Source: Haliotis asinina
Taxonomy: Eukaryota; Mollusca; Gastropoda; Lepetellida; Haliotidae
Reading direction: 5' to 3'
NCBI RefSeq assembly: GCF_037392515.1
Contig: NC_090291.1
Span: 2,134,501 to 2,198,500 of the forward strand
Length of the DNA stretch: 64,000 nucleotides
Under the pieces are notes generated by a model that saw only the letters and a list, made by a program, of their open reading frames with translations, searched no databases and had not been told where the DNA came from. Below, piece after piece: positions 47,541 to 59,150 of this stretch (within the stretch, counting starts at the first letter, position 1; each line of letters opens with the position of its first letter). Made by a program: the position numbers and the translations under genes.

Positions 47541-48420
47541 CCAGGTCCTGGGAAGCAAGAGAAGTAAATCTGCATAGCTGAACATCAAAATATGGTACAG
47601 GACAACGCTGTATCAAGATTTACAAATGCATTTGTAAAAATTTCTCGTCATGTAACAATATGGGTCATTGCACACACTCATGGTCATGTAATTGGGGATG
47701 AGATAGTGATAACATGGGACTCTCTAATGCTCATTTGAGTATCTTCATGGCGTTCATTAGTTCGGAACCATGCTTGTCATGTGAACATGTTCATTTGACC
47801 TTGCTGATCGTTGACCTTGACCTTGCTGATCGAACTACTGGACTAATCCCAAAATAGAACTGATGATCAATAATGGGTTTTTTATGTATTACTGATACGT
47901 GTTTGTCAGAGTTTGTATTGTATCATACACTGAAGAAACATATCTGAGAGGTTTTGTGAAACCAAAGGGCTCGGGTGTGGTGCTGTAGCAACCGGCGCTG
48001 GGCCTCCGGGCTGGCGATTATTTCGAACGCTGCCCTCGCAATGCCATAACTATTGGTAGGATGGTGGCATTAAGTTTATAAGATGAGAGAATAGGATAAT
48101 TAGTTTAAAATTGAATGTAATTTTCACACGAATGTTATATAAATGTTTACGTCCAGATTTTCACTTCCTTGATACCAGGGAGTGACAGGCCAGGTAATGG
48201 TGACAACGACTCCTTGACACTGAAGCAAAGACTTAATGGTTCGTCTCTAGGAGGCGTGGTATTCCGACTTAGTGTAGTGATGACCGCGAGCACGATGTGT
48301 ACCTTGTAGACGGCCGGTGATGCGGCTGAAACTCACGTCCTGTATGTCTGAGGTGGGAACTCGACTCGCTCGTGTCTTTTTTGTCCCGAAAAACTAATTC
48401 CCTCTAACCGTATACCATTT
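47541..48420. other. intergenic
   Basis: I recognise no gene. At 47797-47835 ttgaccttgctgatcg is directly repeated and overlaps TGACCTTGACCT, which resembles a nuclear-receptor half-site pair. Confidence 0.4.
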
Positions 48421-48424
48421 CGGT

Positions 48425-48535
48425 AGACCGATGCTCATGATGTCAATCACTGGATTGCCTGGCACAGGCGCCTTTAGACAGACCGCCGTCATATACATTG
48501 AACATTGCAAGGACAACGTTAAACAGCAAACGAAA
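48425..48535 (+). repeat. SINE-like fragment, family 1
   Basis: gaccgatgctcatgatgtca, atcactggattgcctgg, agacagaccgccgtcatata, cattgcaaggacaacgttaa. Confidence 0.7.
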
Positions 48536-48622
48536 CCGCCAACCAGCCTACGCTCTAGCCAACCAGCCTACACTCCAGCCAACCAGCCTACACTCTCGCC
48601 AACCAGCCTACACTCTCGCCAA
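48536..48622. repeat. 20-bp minisatellite, about 4 units
   Basis: Units aaccagcctacactctcgcc with changes in the ct(c/a)(t/c) positions lie directly beside the end of the preceding SINE fragment. Confidence 0.9.
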
Positions 48623-48720
48623 CCGAACCAACACAGTGTCGGTAGAACAGGATGTGGTATGGTGGTGGAATCTCCCAGATGATACAGATTCAAAATCACT
48701 CGTAATATGTTAAGAATAAA

Positions 48721-48945
48721 GTGGTGAGTGAGCCCGTTTAGTTTAACGCCACACTCAGCAGTATTCCACCTTTGTTATGGGGATCTGTGTAATGGCATCT
48801 GGATCAGTCAAGGGCATCGACAGCATGAACATCGGTCGATCTACGGTACTGGAATACAATGACGTGTCAGTCCAGTCAGCCAGCCTGACCATCCGATCAC
48901 GCTAGTTACTGAAGACCAGTTCTCACCCGGATCTTCAGGAGTAGC
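48721..48945 (-). repeat. SINE-like element, family 1
   Basis: gtgagtgagcccgtttagtt, acgccacactcagcagtatt, gcatcgacagcatgaacatc, gtcagccagcctgaccatcc and cccggatcttcaggag in order; the tcttacgacaagcatgg block is lost. Confidence 0.82.
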
Positions 48946-49696
48946 GTAATATCGCAATAAGAGTGACAAAGTTTATTTCAATAACCAAGAAATTGACATT
49001 GTTCATTGTTTTATGTGTTTCATGTAGCATCCGTGAACTAAAGTTGAATCAGTTGTTCTCTTTACAATTAAATAAATAAATGAATGAAAAACATCTTTGT
49101 TGATGTCTACATCAGAAAAGAATACAAAACCGTTCGTAATATCTATATATTTCTGCTTTATTTTGGTTTAAGGGTGGCTGTGGCAAATCTGCGTATGGCA
49201 CAGAACAAAAAAGCCTGTCTTGAAAAAAACTAATTTATTCTGTTTTCTTTGGTATTCGGGAAATCAGAAATATATTTACATCAAAATCATGTCAAATTAC
49301 GAATCCATAACACAGACTGCCGTGCAAGCAATAGAGCATAGAGCATCCAAATACACTGAATCTGATGTTACTATCATAATATTAGGCTCCTAGGTCATTA
49401 CAAAGTTGTGTTATTTGACTGGTAAACTATTAAGTAATGAAAGGTAAGAAGAAAAGTGTTAATACCGCGCGCCTGACTTTGTTGTTAATTTACACTTGCG
49501 CTTTACGCGCAGCCTCCATGCCGGCACGGACACGGACACGGAAGGGAAACATTGGAATGAGCAGCTGGTGAAAATTAACACGCTTGGTTGTCCGACGAGA
49601 ATCACAGAAATATATAAAACTATGTTGCCATGTTGCCCTTACTGTTTCGAAATTTCTGGCATCACTTGGTAGTTAAATTACATACCGCAAGAAAGG
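48946..49696. other. NXPE 3' flank and probable 3' UTR
   Basis: Two minus-strand AATAAA hexamers lie at 49157-49162 and 49234-49239, giving a 3' UTR of about 0.46-0.54 kb. No other gene is seen. Confidence 0.45.
49234..49239 (-). terminator. poly(A) signal candidate, NXPE gene
   Basis: TTTATT on the plus strand, i.e. AATAAA in the direction of transcription, about 460 bases after the stop, followed by a T-rich stretch. Confidence 0.45.
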
Positions 49697-52600
49697 TTAC
49701 CAGCTGCGACATACAAATTCCATCATGGTCCTCACCATTGTCTGTACCACAGCAGGCGGTGGATGGAAGTCTGGTAGGCCGAGCGCTAAGGTCATATCCC
49801 AAAAATCAAGGAAGATAACTCTGTCTTTCAAGGGACGGAACTCTTCGTGGAGTATATCGCGGAATATCAGACCCCAGTAGGAGTACATTTCACGGTACGG
49901 TTGTTTGAAATAAGCATGCGGTCCTCTGACTGCCACTACGACGTTAGGGGCCCGTCGTATCAGGGTCCTGGTTCTTGACACCAGTTTTCTGACGTGCAGT
50001 CTGTAGACGTCTTGATGCACTAGAATAAAGTGTGTGTTCATGTACAACACTATGATATCTCGAGAATTGTTTGGTATCTTATCAAAATGGTGAGATTCGG
50101 GTTTTGAATAAGTTTTCGGGTAATGTATAAGTCCTGCAAAGTAAGGGAACTCGTGGGGTTCCCAGTGTACAGAGTAGTTGTGATGAGGATGGTAGAGGAC
50201 TTTAGGCTCGTGGGTACGAGGAACGTCAGGAACGACCCTCAACACGTTGTTCATCTCCATGAACATCTGTATGCTCGTCGAGTCGCCCGGTATCCACAAA
50301 TTCCTGTTTTTCAGACACGCGCGATACGCAGGCTCTGCGATGGGAATGGTCACTGCGCACAGACGGGAAATCCACGCGCCCTTGTAGAAGAATCCAGATG
50401 GCGCTTCAACCCGCCAGGTGGCGCCAGGTGACACGGCATTGCAGGGGGTCGTAGAGGAAAGGACGCCCTGGTTTTCGGGACCTGCGGAAGAAAAATACTT
50501 AATTATATTCAAGAACTTACAAGAACTTACAAGAAGTTAAAGAACATCCGAGATTTTCATGTTACTTTAACTGACGCGCCTGAAGCATTTTCTTTTAAGT
50601 TGTACATAATGGGGGAAAACACGTCATAGATCAAAATAGTTATTGCATTGTATAATGAAACTTTTTTTCGGTAAATCTGCAATGAATGTGTAATTATTGT
50701 TGATGTGAGGCTGTATAATGTAGAGAACTGAGAAATTAAACGTGATTTCATATTACCTTTGGATATATTCACCGTTATATGTTGTTCGAATAAATCATGT
50801 TCAGGATGAAGTGACCTGAAAATATATACGTTTGTAGATTATGATCTACACAGCTGATGTAATATGACCCACAGTATATTTAACAATAAAACTAAATTAG
50901 TACACAATAGAAGTAATGCAACATGTGTTGTTTACAGGAAGCGTATATTTTGGGGGAATCTGTAAAACTTCGACTGTGATGTCTGCGTTTCGTTATTTGT
51001 TTCATTCAGTATAGTTTTGAAGGTACGTGCAGGTACTGACATCCACGAAAGATGTGGATGTATTTAACGTTCTATTAATATTGTATATTGCCCGGGAGGT
51101 GAGGCATCCAAACAACACAGCGTGTGTTGCACAACTAAACACTCTTGTGTCGAACTTAGTGTCGAAATGCGAAAAGAAAAATAACTCAAAATACTTTCTT
51201 AGGTAACTTCGACATAACCGTATGTGATTGCCGCTTAACATACCTGTTAGATGGCCATGGATCGTGTACTCACAAGTCGTAAATGAGCTTCTCTACTGGT
51301 GACATAGGTATCGACCGCCGATATGACCACGTGTTGACCACCGTGCTACAGTTGAGGTCTGGGTGCAAGGGGCGGACACAGTAATAAGGCAGCCCACCGT
51401 TGTGCGTTGCCAAGTCACAGTATTCCGCTGGAGGCATTGGTCGCGTAAAACAGAGGGTCGACTCCATCGCGACTCCGTTGAAGAAGTCCGCGTGCGCAGA
51501 CCACAATGTGTCATATTGACGATATTTCCTATAAATGAGAGCGATTTCTTCCTTACGTTTTTCAATGTGACAGAAAATGGTTGGCGTCCCAGCCCACGCT
51601 GCTCTAAAAATGCCGGTGTAACTTCCGTTATTATGGTCTATGACGTCACCGGAAACGCTGGCTCCCAATCCGGGTTCTTCCATCCATAACCGGAAGTAGT
51701 CTCCACCGCGTGTTTGTCTGTTTCCGTAACTGTCGTATGTTTCTATTCTGACGTAGATGGTGTCGTTAAGAGAAAACGTTGTCTGTGGATGAAGATACAG
51801 CCTAGACAACCGTGCGTCCGTGACCGTCTTAATGTCAACATCCAGAGGATTTCGGAGAATGTCCTCTTCAGACAAGTAGGACCTCGATTTCTCCATCATC
51901 TCCATGTTAGTGTTGATCTTGGACCACTGTTTCATCACCACGTATAATCTATAACATATAGAGTTAAATAGGCTCTGACAAGATGGTGTATAAGTGAATT
52001 CGTTTTAATGCCGCTTCTATTTTATAGTAGTTCATTTAAAAGCGATTTATTCATGTGGGACGGTATCCTTTTGTTGCCATCGACGTGATGCAGTTTGTAG
52101 ACGTTACGTGGACCCCATAATGAAGTGCATACGTTTTGTCTAGCAATGTCTTTCTTAATTACCAGTTGATGAATTAATTATCGATTAATTTCTTAATTGT
52201 AATCTTAAGCTTATGACGTGACCGCGGGATAGTGACTGACAGACAAAAACATCAATAAATATATTGACTTCAATTGGCTTGAAAGTAAAACATCTAACTG
52301 CAAGGAAACTTGCGGTCGGCAGATCCGGTTTACAGTATGAACTATTAGTGTTATTGGCCATCAGTAAGCACCAAAAACAATCCAGTCCAGTTTTTCGGGA
52401 CATAAATGACACCAAGTACGCCGGTGAGTCCCACAATACTGAATGGACTAAGAAGGATTTTATTCCAAAAGAATGCAATTTATGTCCAACGTTTACATAT
52501 GTATTCATGTAAAGATCAGGTTTAACTAGACTAATGTTTGGTCTCTGAACATATTGGATTTTGATGGAAATAGATAGATCAGTTTAAACAGAAAAGGAGT

Positions 52601-52909
52601 GCCAGTGATATGGGAGATTCAGAACCTGTCACATAGACTTGATCCACTGAGAACTTAAGCCTTGAAGAAAGACTTGGGTAGAATGGAAATTACACCTTGG
52701 TGGGACTGTGAGACTAATTGTTACCTTGTTGCTTGTTGGTTGACTAGGGTCGTCATCTGAGAGTGCATGTACAGAACGCTGAACATCACCAACACGCACA
52801 CGCACAGCAACGTCTTGGACGTCCCAACACGTCCCCCTGACCACATCACGCCTTGTGTTGCACCAGTACTAAACCCCAGTAAGCATCTGTCTGTGTGTTT
52901 ATCAGTCAT
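49697..52909 (-). CDS. NXPE family protein (neurexophilin and PC-esterase domain), 4 exons
   Basis: Exons right to left: 52725-52909, 51274-51948, 50757-50815, 49697-50481, all GT-AG. Phases 2, 2 and 1 close exactly, giving 567 residues, close to vertebrate NXPE proteins. Residues 33-49 (TLLCVCVLVMFSVLYMH) form a signal anchor, so a type II membrane or secreted protein of the secretory pathway is expected. Exon 2 carries the neurexophilin-like, filamin-type beta-sandwich (NDTIYVRIETYDSYGNRQTR; HNNGSYTGIFRAAWAGTP), exon 4 the PC-esterase domain with nucleophile motif GDSTS (372-376) and the terminal block FWDMTLALGLPDFHPPP (D544, H546). The enzymatic substrate of NXPE proteins is not settled; I give no reaction. 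The third exon is only 59 bases and is supported by phase, splice sites and continuity, not by recognisable motif. Confidence 0.92.
51949..52724 (-). other. first NXPE intron
   Basis: 776 bases; nothing recognised in it. Confidence 0.5.
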
Positions 52910-53261
52910 GGCTAGGCAACATCTGCCCTCACCTTCAAGGTCTTAACCTAATCACGCCCACCCCACCGGGCCCTGATCTACGATAAACACAACGTGCTCT
53001 GGAATCGCAGTTATGGTCACCGGAATATAATCTCGTAAAAGCACAGATTATATGTGCCGTTAATATATGTAGCATTCTCTCCATTCTCTCCGAAGAACAT
53101 GTTGTGTGTCTATAACGTGTCTCCCGATGACAAGTTATTATAACTCACCGGCATATCTCGGTGATGTAACCTCAACATACACATAATAGTAACCAACGCA
53201 TTGATTAACAGCGTCATGTCTTCACTATAATGGCAAATATATTCACAGTCCCATTAACTCA
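52910..53261. other. NXPE upstream flank
   Basis: Likely holds the NXPE promoter, but I cannot point to a defined TATA box or initiator. No gene. Confidence 0.35.
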
Positions 53262-53390
53262 CACTCGTCACACTGAATATCCGGGTTCTGTTCCCTACAT
53301 GAGCACAATGGGGGAAGCCCAGTTCTGGTGTCTCCGTCCTTGACATTGCTGGAGTATTGCTGAAAGTGGAGTACACTTAAACCTACCCAC
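53262..53390 (+). repeat. tRNA-derived SINE fragment, family 2
   Basis: tatccgggttctgttcccta (B-box region), catgagcacaatgggggaag, cccagttctggtgtctccgt, acattgctggagtattgctg. Confidence 0.78.
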
Positions 53391-53455
53391 ACGCTCACCA
53401 CACGATCGCAAATACTAGTACACCTCTACGTCTCTTCAGCTTGAACCCACCCGCC

Positions 53456-53690
53456 CCCAAAAAGATAAATAAAAGATATAACAAAAAGGAAGAAAAAGAA
53501 AACAAAACAAAAAAAAAACAACATAAGCACAAACATAAAAGGTAACAAAAAAAAACAAAACAAAAAAACCAAAAAAAAAAAACACACAAAATAATACAAA
53601 GAAAGAAGCAATAAAATATTAAATAAAACAAATCAAATCAAATCAATCATTACAAACAAGCAAACAACAAGCAACCAAACAAAACACCCA
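53456..53690. repeat. A-rich low-complexity tract
   Basis: About 235 bases, mostly A with scattered C/G, made of aaaac, aaaag and aaacaagc motifs. It begins soon after the preceding SINE ends. Confidence 0.9.
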
Positions 53691-53904
53691 CAACACTGGT
53701 ACTGTCAGTGAATGTCCGTGTATGTATGAGTCATGGATTTCCAGCTGTTGGAGGAAACAGAACCACCTAAATGCGGCAGAACCAGAGTTATGACGTGTTT
53801 CATGTATGTATTACATTCAGGGCAGAAAATTGACATTGTGATATTTATATGTCCACAACTGTGTTGTGTTTTTTGCATGATATATATAATGTAACGCATG
53901 ACTG

Positions 53905-54072
53905 GCAACTCCAGCTATCCAGTTATATTGCGGCAGTCTGTTAATATTTTGGCTTGGACCGGAGACTCCAGTCATTGATGTCATTACCGCCGTCGGGGTA
54001 ACGCTGACATGAAATCAACTGAGGCACCCTTACCACCCGATTCGTTAAGTCGGTTTTTCGACCGGCACCGTT
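53905..54072 (-). repeat. SINE-like element, family 1 (strongly diverged)
   Basis: ccagctatccagttatattg, cggcagtctgttaatatttt, gcttggaccggagactccag and ccttaccacccgattcgtta follow the family order at low identity. Confidence 0.6.
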
Positions 54073-55275
54073 TGTTGGGGGGTCTATTCAAACTCAGCAT
54101 CGTTTAGGATTGGGCATTGCTTCATCCGAGTGACGTCATTGTCCCTGATGAGATGACGGTCTGTCCAGATGATGACCCTGTTTTGATATAGCGATGGGGG
54201 TAAACTTAAGAGGCCCTTAGGAACTTAAAAAAGTTGGGTTAGAAGTTGTTTTAAACACTTCTTCTGTTTTGTCACGTGATCTCCCCGAAAGACAAAGGGA
54301 TGATGTGAAATCGCCTGATTTCTCGCATCGAATCTGTTTATTCCGGATATACGGAATGTTCAGAAACTACGGTAGAGCAAGTTCTATGTTTGGAATTAAT
54401 AGATTCTGTAGATTTTTCAATATTTTGAATTATGTTTCTGAATCGCCCCAAGTCAAGGTTAAGCTGCAATGTATTTGTAACTTGCCATACGACCTTATTG
54501 TTAGGTCAGTTCTTCCTGTTTAAATGAATAAATCCAAGTTAAGGATTACAAGTGAATTGTCCTACTACACTGCATGTTGCATGACGTCATCATGTTTTGA
54601 ACAAAACGCAGTGCGATGACGAACACGTCCCGTCGTCAATTGTAACATCTTTCATACAGCTGTGTACTGTTTTAATCCTCCCTTAAACATACAGCCATTC
54701 CTAATGAGAGACTCGTGCCAATCAGTTTGTTTATTAGCAAACATCTACACTGAAAATTCCTGTTCCCATTTAATTGAACAGTACACTATCGACTATAAAC
54801 ACGCTTACTGTTTTTAATGTTCCAAAGGTACCACAATTACACTAAACGTATTATCAGCTGCCTCTATATCCTGCCATAATACTGTAATGTGCGGTCTGCC
54901 ACATTCAACCAAGCCTTGCCAGCCATTCCATACCAGTGCAAACACTTTATTGTGTGTTAGCGTTTAGTTGATTTCATGTTCCCAGCGAGGATGTTGACTT
55001 TTCACTTATAATACATCTTTGTCTGTCCGGCTTCATTAGTGGACAATGATTCCAGAGGAACGCAATGGTTCAGCCTTGATAGCCTACAGTACTGGAATTA
55101 GGAAGTCAAGATATCATTGAGAATGATACTATTCATGTGACTCCAACAGAAAGAGTTCTACCAGAATGCTACCCACCGTGGTCCGTGTTACGTTACCATG
55201 GTAGCGTTTATTGTCTCACAACAGTGATTTTTGCGTGACCAACAACGCAGTGGGTTTGCAAGATCGGAATGCAAG
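54073..55275. other. 5' flank of the receptor gene
   Basis: TGACGTCA CRE palindromes at 54131-54138 and 54582-54589. From 55018 to about 55232 the sequence is matched by the flank of the broken receptor copy at 58783-58970. No other gene is recognised. Confidence 0.45.
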
Positions 55276-56448
55276 ATGGGTGTTTGTCGGTTGTGTTTGA
55301 CGCTCCTGCTAGGTACGTACGTCGTCACGGCTAAAGGGCAGATCAACGGTACCGTGAAGACAGAAATTATAGCTCTACGATCAGAACTTTTAAGGAACCT
55401 GGGACCCAATGTACCACCAATCATGTCAGAAGGAAGTGCTATCAAACTTGAGTTATCCATGAAGTCGCTATATATCAATGATCTCAACTCAGCCACGGAG
55501 ACTCTCCATGCCACAGCCATTGTCCTTCTGACCTGGTACGACAGGTCTGTCTCCTGGTCACCTAGCAACCACTCCGGTATCCAACAAATACATTTCGACG
55601 CCACCGAAGTGTGGACGCCCGTGCTGTTGCTCAGCAACTCCGTCGAGAGCTTCACCCCTCTCTCCACCACCGTTCCCGTCGTCGTAACATCTGACGGGAA
55701 GTTCCTGTGGCAGATCCCAGCGACGTGGGCCACAACGTGTACGATTAGAATAGACAAGTATCCTTTCGACGAACAGTTCTGTGATCTGAAGTTCACAACA
55801 GTTGAATGGCCCCTGCTTGAAATGACAGCCGACACCAACGACGACCCAAATGACGACATCGGTATTCTGCCTGATGGTACTGGCGAATGGGAGATCATCA
55901 ACCTGTTTTGGGTTAAAACTGGAAAGGAAAGGCAATTGCCCGGTCTACAGTATAGACTGCATATGAAGCGGAGGTACCAGTTCCATATGCTGAACGTCGT
56001 GTTTCCGATGTCTGTCCTGTCGTTCACGAGCACTATGGTGTTCCTACTGCCCACGAGGTCGGGAGAAAAGATAGGCTTTCTTATGGCTGTGTTTGTGTCT
56101 AACGCTCTCTTCATCACCTACAACCAGGAGGCGATGCCTCACACCTCCAACTCTGTGTCCAGTCTGGCAATATATCTCACACTCATCCAGATTCAAGAGT
56201 TCCTCACCATATTTGGAACCATCGTGGTGTACATAGTGTATGATCAGCGAATAGTGGAGCAAGAATTGAAGGTGAAGGTCAACAAGGTACAGGTAACTCC
56301 GGTTGACAGCGTCATCTCAGATCTCAGGAAGCGTAGGTCTTTACGAGATCGTTTCCGAGAGGCCCCAGCTGATCGAAAACTGGACTGCATATTCCTTTGT
56401 ATCTCCTTGTGCTTAGCAATTCTGGCTTACATGACTATTATTTTATAA
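55276..56448 (+). CDS. Cys-loop ligand-gated channel subunit (nicotinic-receptor-like), intronless
   Basis: 390 residues from the ATG at 55276 (strong context, aagATGg), which starts a signal peptide MGVCRLCLTLLLGTYVVTAKG. The extracellular domain keeps WYDRSVSW and the Cys-loop CTIRIDKYPFDEQFC with 13 residues between cysteines. Four membrane segments follow: about 236-258, 263-285 (GEKIGFLMAVFVSNALF), 291-322 and 369-390. The GEK at the start of M2 is the cation-type signature. Compared with alpha7-type receptors, the loop B tryptophan position reads Val (FTTVEW), loop C has no adjacent cysteine pair, the 9' leucine is Val, 2' is Gly and 6' is Ala, and the M3-M4 loop is short. It is therefore a non-alpha, highly divergent subunit that probably does not bind acetylcholine conventionally. 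Ligand and partners are unknown. Molluscs are known for expanded, often intron-poor receptor subunits. Confidence 0.93.
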   Translation: MGVCRLCLTLLLGTYVVTAKGQINGTVKTEIIALRSELLRNLGPNVPPIMSEGSAIKLELSMKSLYINDLNSATETLHATAIVLLTWYDRSVSWSPSNHSGIQQIHFDATEVWTPVLLLSNSVESFTPLSTTVPVVVTSDGKFLWQIPATWATTCTIRIDKYPFDEQFCDLKFTTVEWPLLEMTADTNDDPNDDIGILPDGTGEWEIINLFWVKTGKERQLPGLQYRLHMKRRYQFHMLNVVFPMSVLSFTSTMVFLLPTRSGEKIGFLMAVFVSNALFITYNQEAMPHTSNSVSSLAIYLTLIQIQEFLTIFGTIVVYIVYDQRIVEQELKVKVNKVQVTPVDSVISDLRKRRSLRDRFREAPADRKLDCIFLCISLCLAILAYMTIIL

Positions 56449-57049
56449 CTATTCAAATGCAAAGAAACACTTAAGATCATTGTCACCAGAGACCATATCT
56501 CTATTATATGGCCTCTATCGTCACACTGGCAATATCATCAGGGATTCGCAACGTGCTAGGGGAGACTATCCTGGCATGTCGTGGCAGTGTTCAGAATTAC
56601 CCATCGTTCATGTAAACGCCAAGTCATAATATCTGTTCATTCGTTTGACAATGAGAGGCGTAAGGGCACAGAAACATACATTGCCAAGTTTCTTTTTTGA
56701 TAGTGTCTATATAATGTAAGTGTAACAAATATCGCTTTTGTTGATTTTAAAGTAACTCTGCACGTGGCTGAAATCTTACTCGTCTGCTTCATCTCCGTCA
56801 ATGAAGCACACCTAACACAGATATATGGGAATGTTTTAAGGAGGTGACATGTATAAAGTGGAAAAGTTGTTAGAGTATACTTTAAGGATCACCATGTCAG
56901 ACTGGGCGACGTAGTAGATAGAAACGCTGCCCGAAGGCGTGGGCTGTTGCTCACAATATCCAGCACTGAATTGTGTCGACTGAGTCAACCATTTACAAAT
57001 TTTGTTGAGGAAGAAAACCACAAACAAACGATCCTTGGTGAACACATTA
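56449..57049. other. 3' flank of the receptor gene
   Basis: No clear AATAAA close to the stop and no gene recognised. Confidence 0.4.
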
Positions 57050-57207
57050 GAGTGAGTGAGTGACTTTGCCTTTAGCAACATTTCAGCTATAACATGGCGG
57101 CTGATAACAGAAATGGGCTTTACCCACTGTACCTATGTTGGGATTCGAACCCGGGCCTTCAGTGTGGCGAGTGGAGGCTTTAACCGCTAGGTTACTCCAC
57201 CGCCCCG
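57050..57207 (-). repeat. tRNA-derived SINE, family 2
   Basis: gagtgagtgagtgactttgc, tttagcaacatttcagctat, gaaatgggctttacccactg, then the complemented B box GGGATTCGAACCC at about 57140 and aaccgctaggttactccacc. Confidence 0.85.
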
Positions 57208-58782
57208 AACAAATCAGTTGTCACTGGGATATAGTAATTTATTCAGTACTATCACCAAACAATCCAGTGACTGATATTATAAACAAGGTCCACACCATCC
57301 AGGTAACGTTGGCATTCAATCAACCATGTCGCCGCGCTTGACCATCCGATCCATCCTGTTGCCACGCACGCCCAGCAACCTGGAACTCCCTCTGTGGAAT
57401 GTTCCGTATGAGAGACTCGTGTGGAAAGGAAAAGATGTTTTCAAGAGGTGACAAAGTTGGTTTCCTGAAATACATTAGGAAATATCGCTAGACGTTTGCT
57501 AGTTTTTGTTAGTTCTGTAAGAAAGTTTTAGTAAAAACCTAACAAACTTCGAGCAACATTTTCATACTGCGCAGGGCTCGTAATTCATGAAAATATCGCT
57601 ATAGTGGACCTTGTCTAAAACTCCTTGTGTCCATACTACAACATGTCATCGCACCGCAATTGCGCAGATCGATGCTTATGCTGTTGATCACTTGATTGCA
57701 TTGTCTATACTCGATGATGTCTCGCGACATTTGCTGGTATCTGATCGGGCTTAATCGACTTATGTACACTTGAATACATGTACGTTTGGATACCTTAGTT
57801 TTTGCCTGTGAGTTTTTTCTTCCTTTTGTTTAAGAGTTTATGTACACTTAGTAAAGGGTATCCGAATGGGCATACAATTCTGAAGAAATCACGTTACTGT
57901 TAGCAGCCGAGCACAGCAGCAATATAACCTGCACCAATTCCAGTGGCATCTTTGATCCTCCTCACTGACTGTATTAAACGCTGAATTTGACTTGTGATTC
58001 CATGCTGGGGAGCATGTTGCAGTATATCAATATTGTGCAGTGGAACATCTCTGGCGTATTCTGCGATCCATAATGTCAACCAATATGTAATTCAGCGGCC
58101 GAGAATAACATGCCAGCATTCTGTAAACCAGTAACCATCATCGTTGAGCGGTTAAGGACCATATATCAACAACCACATCCATTGTGGTCTCGTGCTGTAA
58201 TGACTGGCACTCGCATCAATCAAACAAGCATATTGCACGCCTCCGACCATTATTCTAAATAATTCCAGTATATCATGGCACGTGGTATTTTCAAGTCAGT
58301 AAGTCCGTTCTAATAAACGGTGAGTAATTTCTATTGAGGAGGCCATGTTAAACAGTCTGTACATTATCCTACACTTACTTTATTCCTGTTTTCCAACTCA
58401 ATATATTATCAGGCGTTGTGCTTCCTCTACTCCAGGATCACCGCTGGTGCATACGCCTAATTATTCATTCAACAGCCATTAACAGCTCCGAATCTGATGA
58501 CATTAATGTTTGACTATACACTCTTATGTAAACGTTGCCAAACGTTCGATCAATGCACAGATATGTCTGCTTCGGCTCCTATGTCATTATTCCTAACATG
58601 AACATGTTTACTGTCATGTAAAACACATCATCTGCAATCTCATTTGATTTGAGGAAACTATCCTGGAGTGATGTCATGGCTTAGGTTAAGCTTGGCGTAC
58701 AGTTTTGCATGTTACCATAGCAACATTATCTATTTGTTCTCACAAAGCTGAAGTTGGGGTGACTTTAAAAAGGAGAACTTTC
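57208..58782. other. intergenic between receptor and its broken copy
   Basis: Only a short SINE piece at 57662-57718 is recognised. The 12-mer gagagactcgtg at about 57410 also occurs at about 54706 near the intact gene, but the surrounding sequence does not match well. Confidence 0.4.
57662..57718 (+). repeat. SINE-like fragment, family 1
   Basis: gcgcagatcgatgcttatgc and tgttgatcacttgattgcat match the family's centre. Confidence 0.6.
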
Positions 58783-59150
58783 AGCGTCTGTCCCACTTCA
58801 TAAGTGGACAATGATTGGTTCAGCTTTGATAGCCTACAGGATTCTGGGTTTGGAAGTCAACGATTTCCCCACGACACTCTTCATGTGACTCCAACAGAGA
58901 AGGTCTTTCAGTATACTCTAGAGCGTGGATCGTTACCAAGGTAACATTATTTTCTCACAACGGTGATTTTCACCTGTCGACTTTTCACCAAGCGACGTGA
59001 GCAACAACTTGTACGATTAACTTACAAGGGTGTCCTTTTGACGAACAGCACTGTGATCTGAAGTTCACAACAGTTGAAGGTGTCCTGCGTACATAGCAGC
59101 CGACGCCAACAATAACCCAAACACCGACAACGGAATTATACCTTTGTGAT
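58783..59150 (+). pseudogene. broken copy of the Cys-loop receptor gene
   Basis: Two blocks match the intact gene in order. Block 1, 58783-58970, matches its 5' flank (55018-55230): agtggacaatgatt, ttgatagcctaca, catgtgactccaacaga, tctcacaac.gtgattt. Block 2, about 58989-59145, matches coding bases around the Cys-loop (about 55719-55880): agcgacgtg, ttgtacgatta, gacgaacag, ctgtgatctgaagttcacaa. About 480 bases between them, including start codon and signal peptide, are missing, and everything after the Cys-loop region is absent. No usable frame remains. Because untranscribed flank is included, the copy arose at DNA level, not by retroposition. Confidence 0.85.

Noticed and set aside
53395-53631. 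Hydrophobic open frame resembling a membrane protein
   Set aside because: It is the complement of the A-rich tract, so Phe/Leu richness is compositional.
55231-55275. Fifteen extra residues at the receptor N-terminus
   Set aside because: The frame is open but the first codon is TTG. The ATG at 55276 has a strong context and begins a signal peptide.
55188-56117. 309-codon open frame opposite the receptor gene
   Set aside because: It is the antisense of a real coding region, with no recognisable domain and no plausible start.
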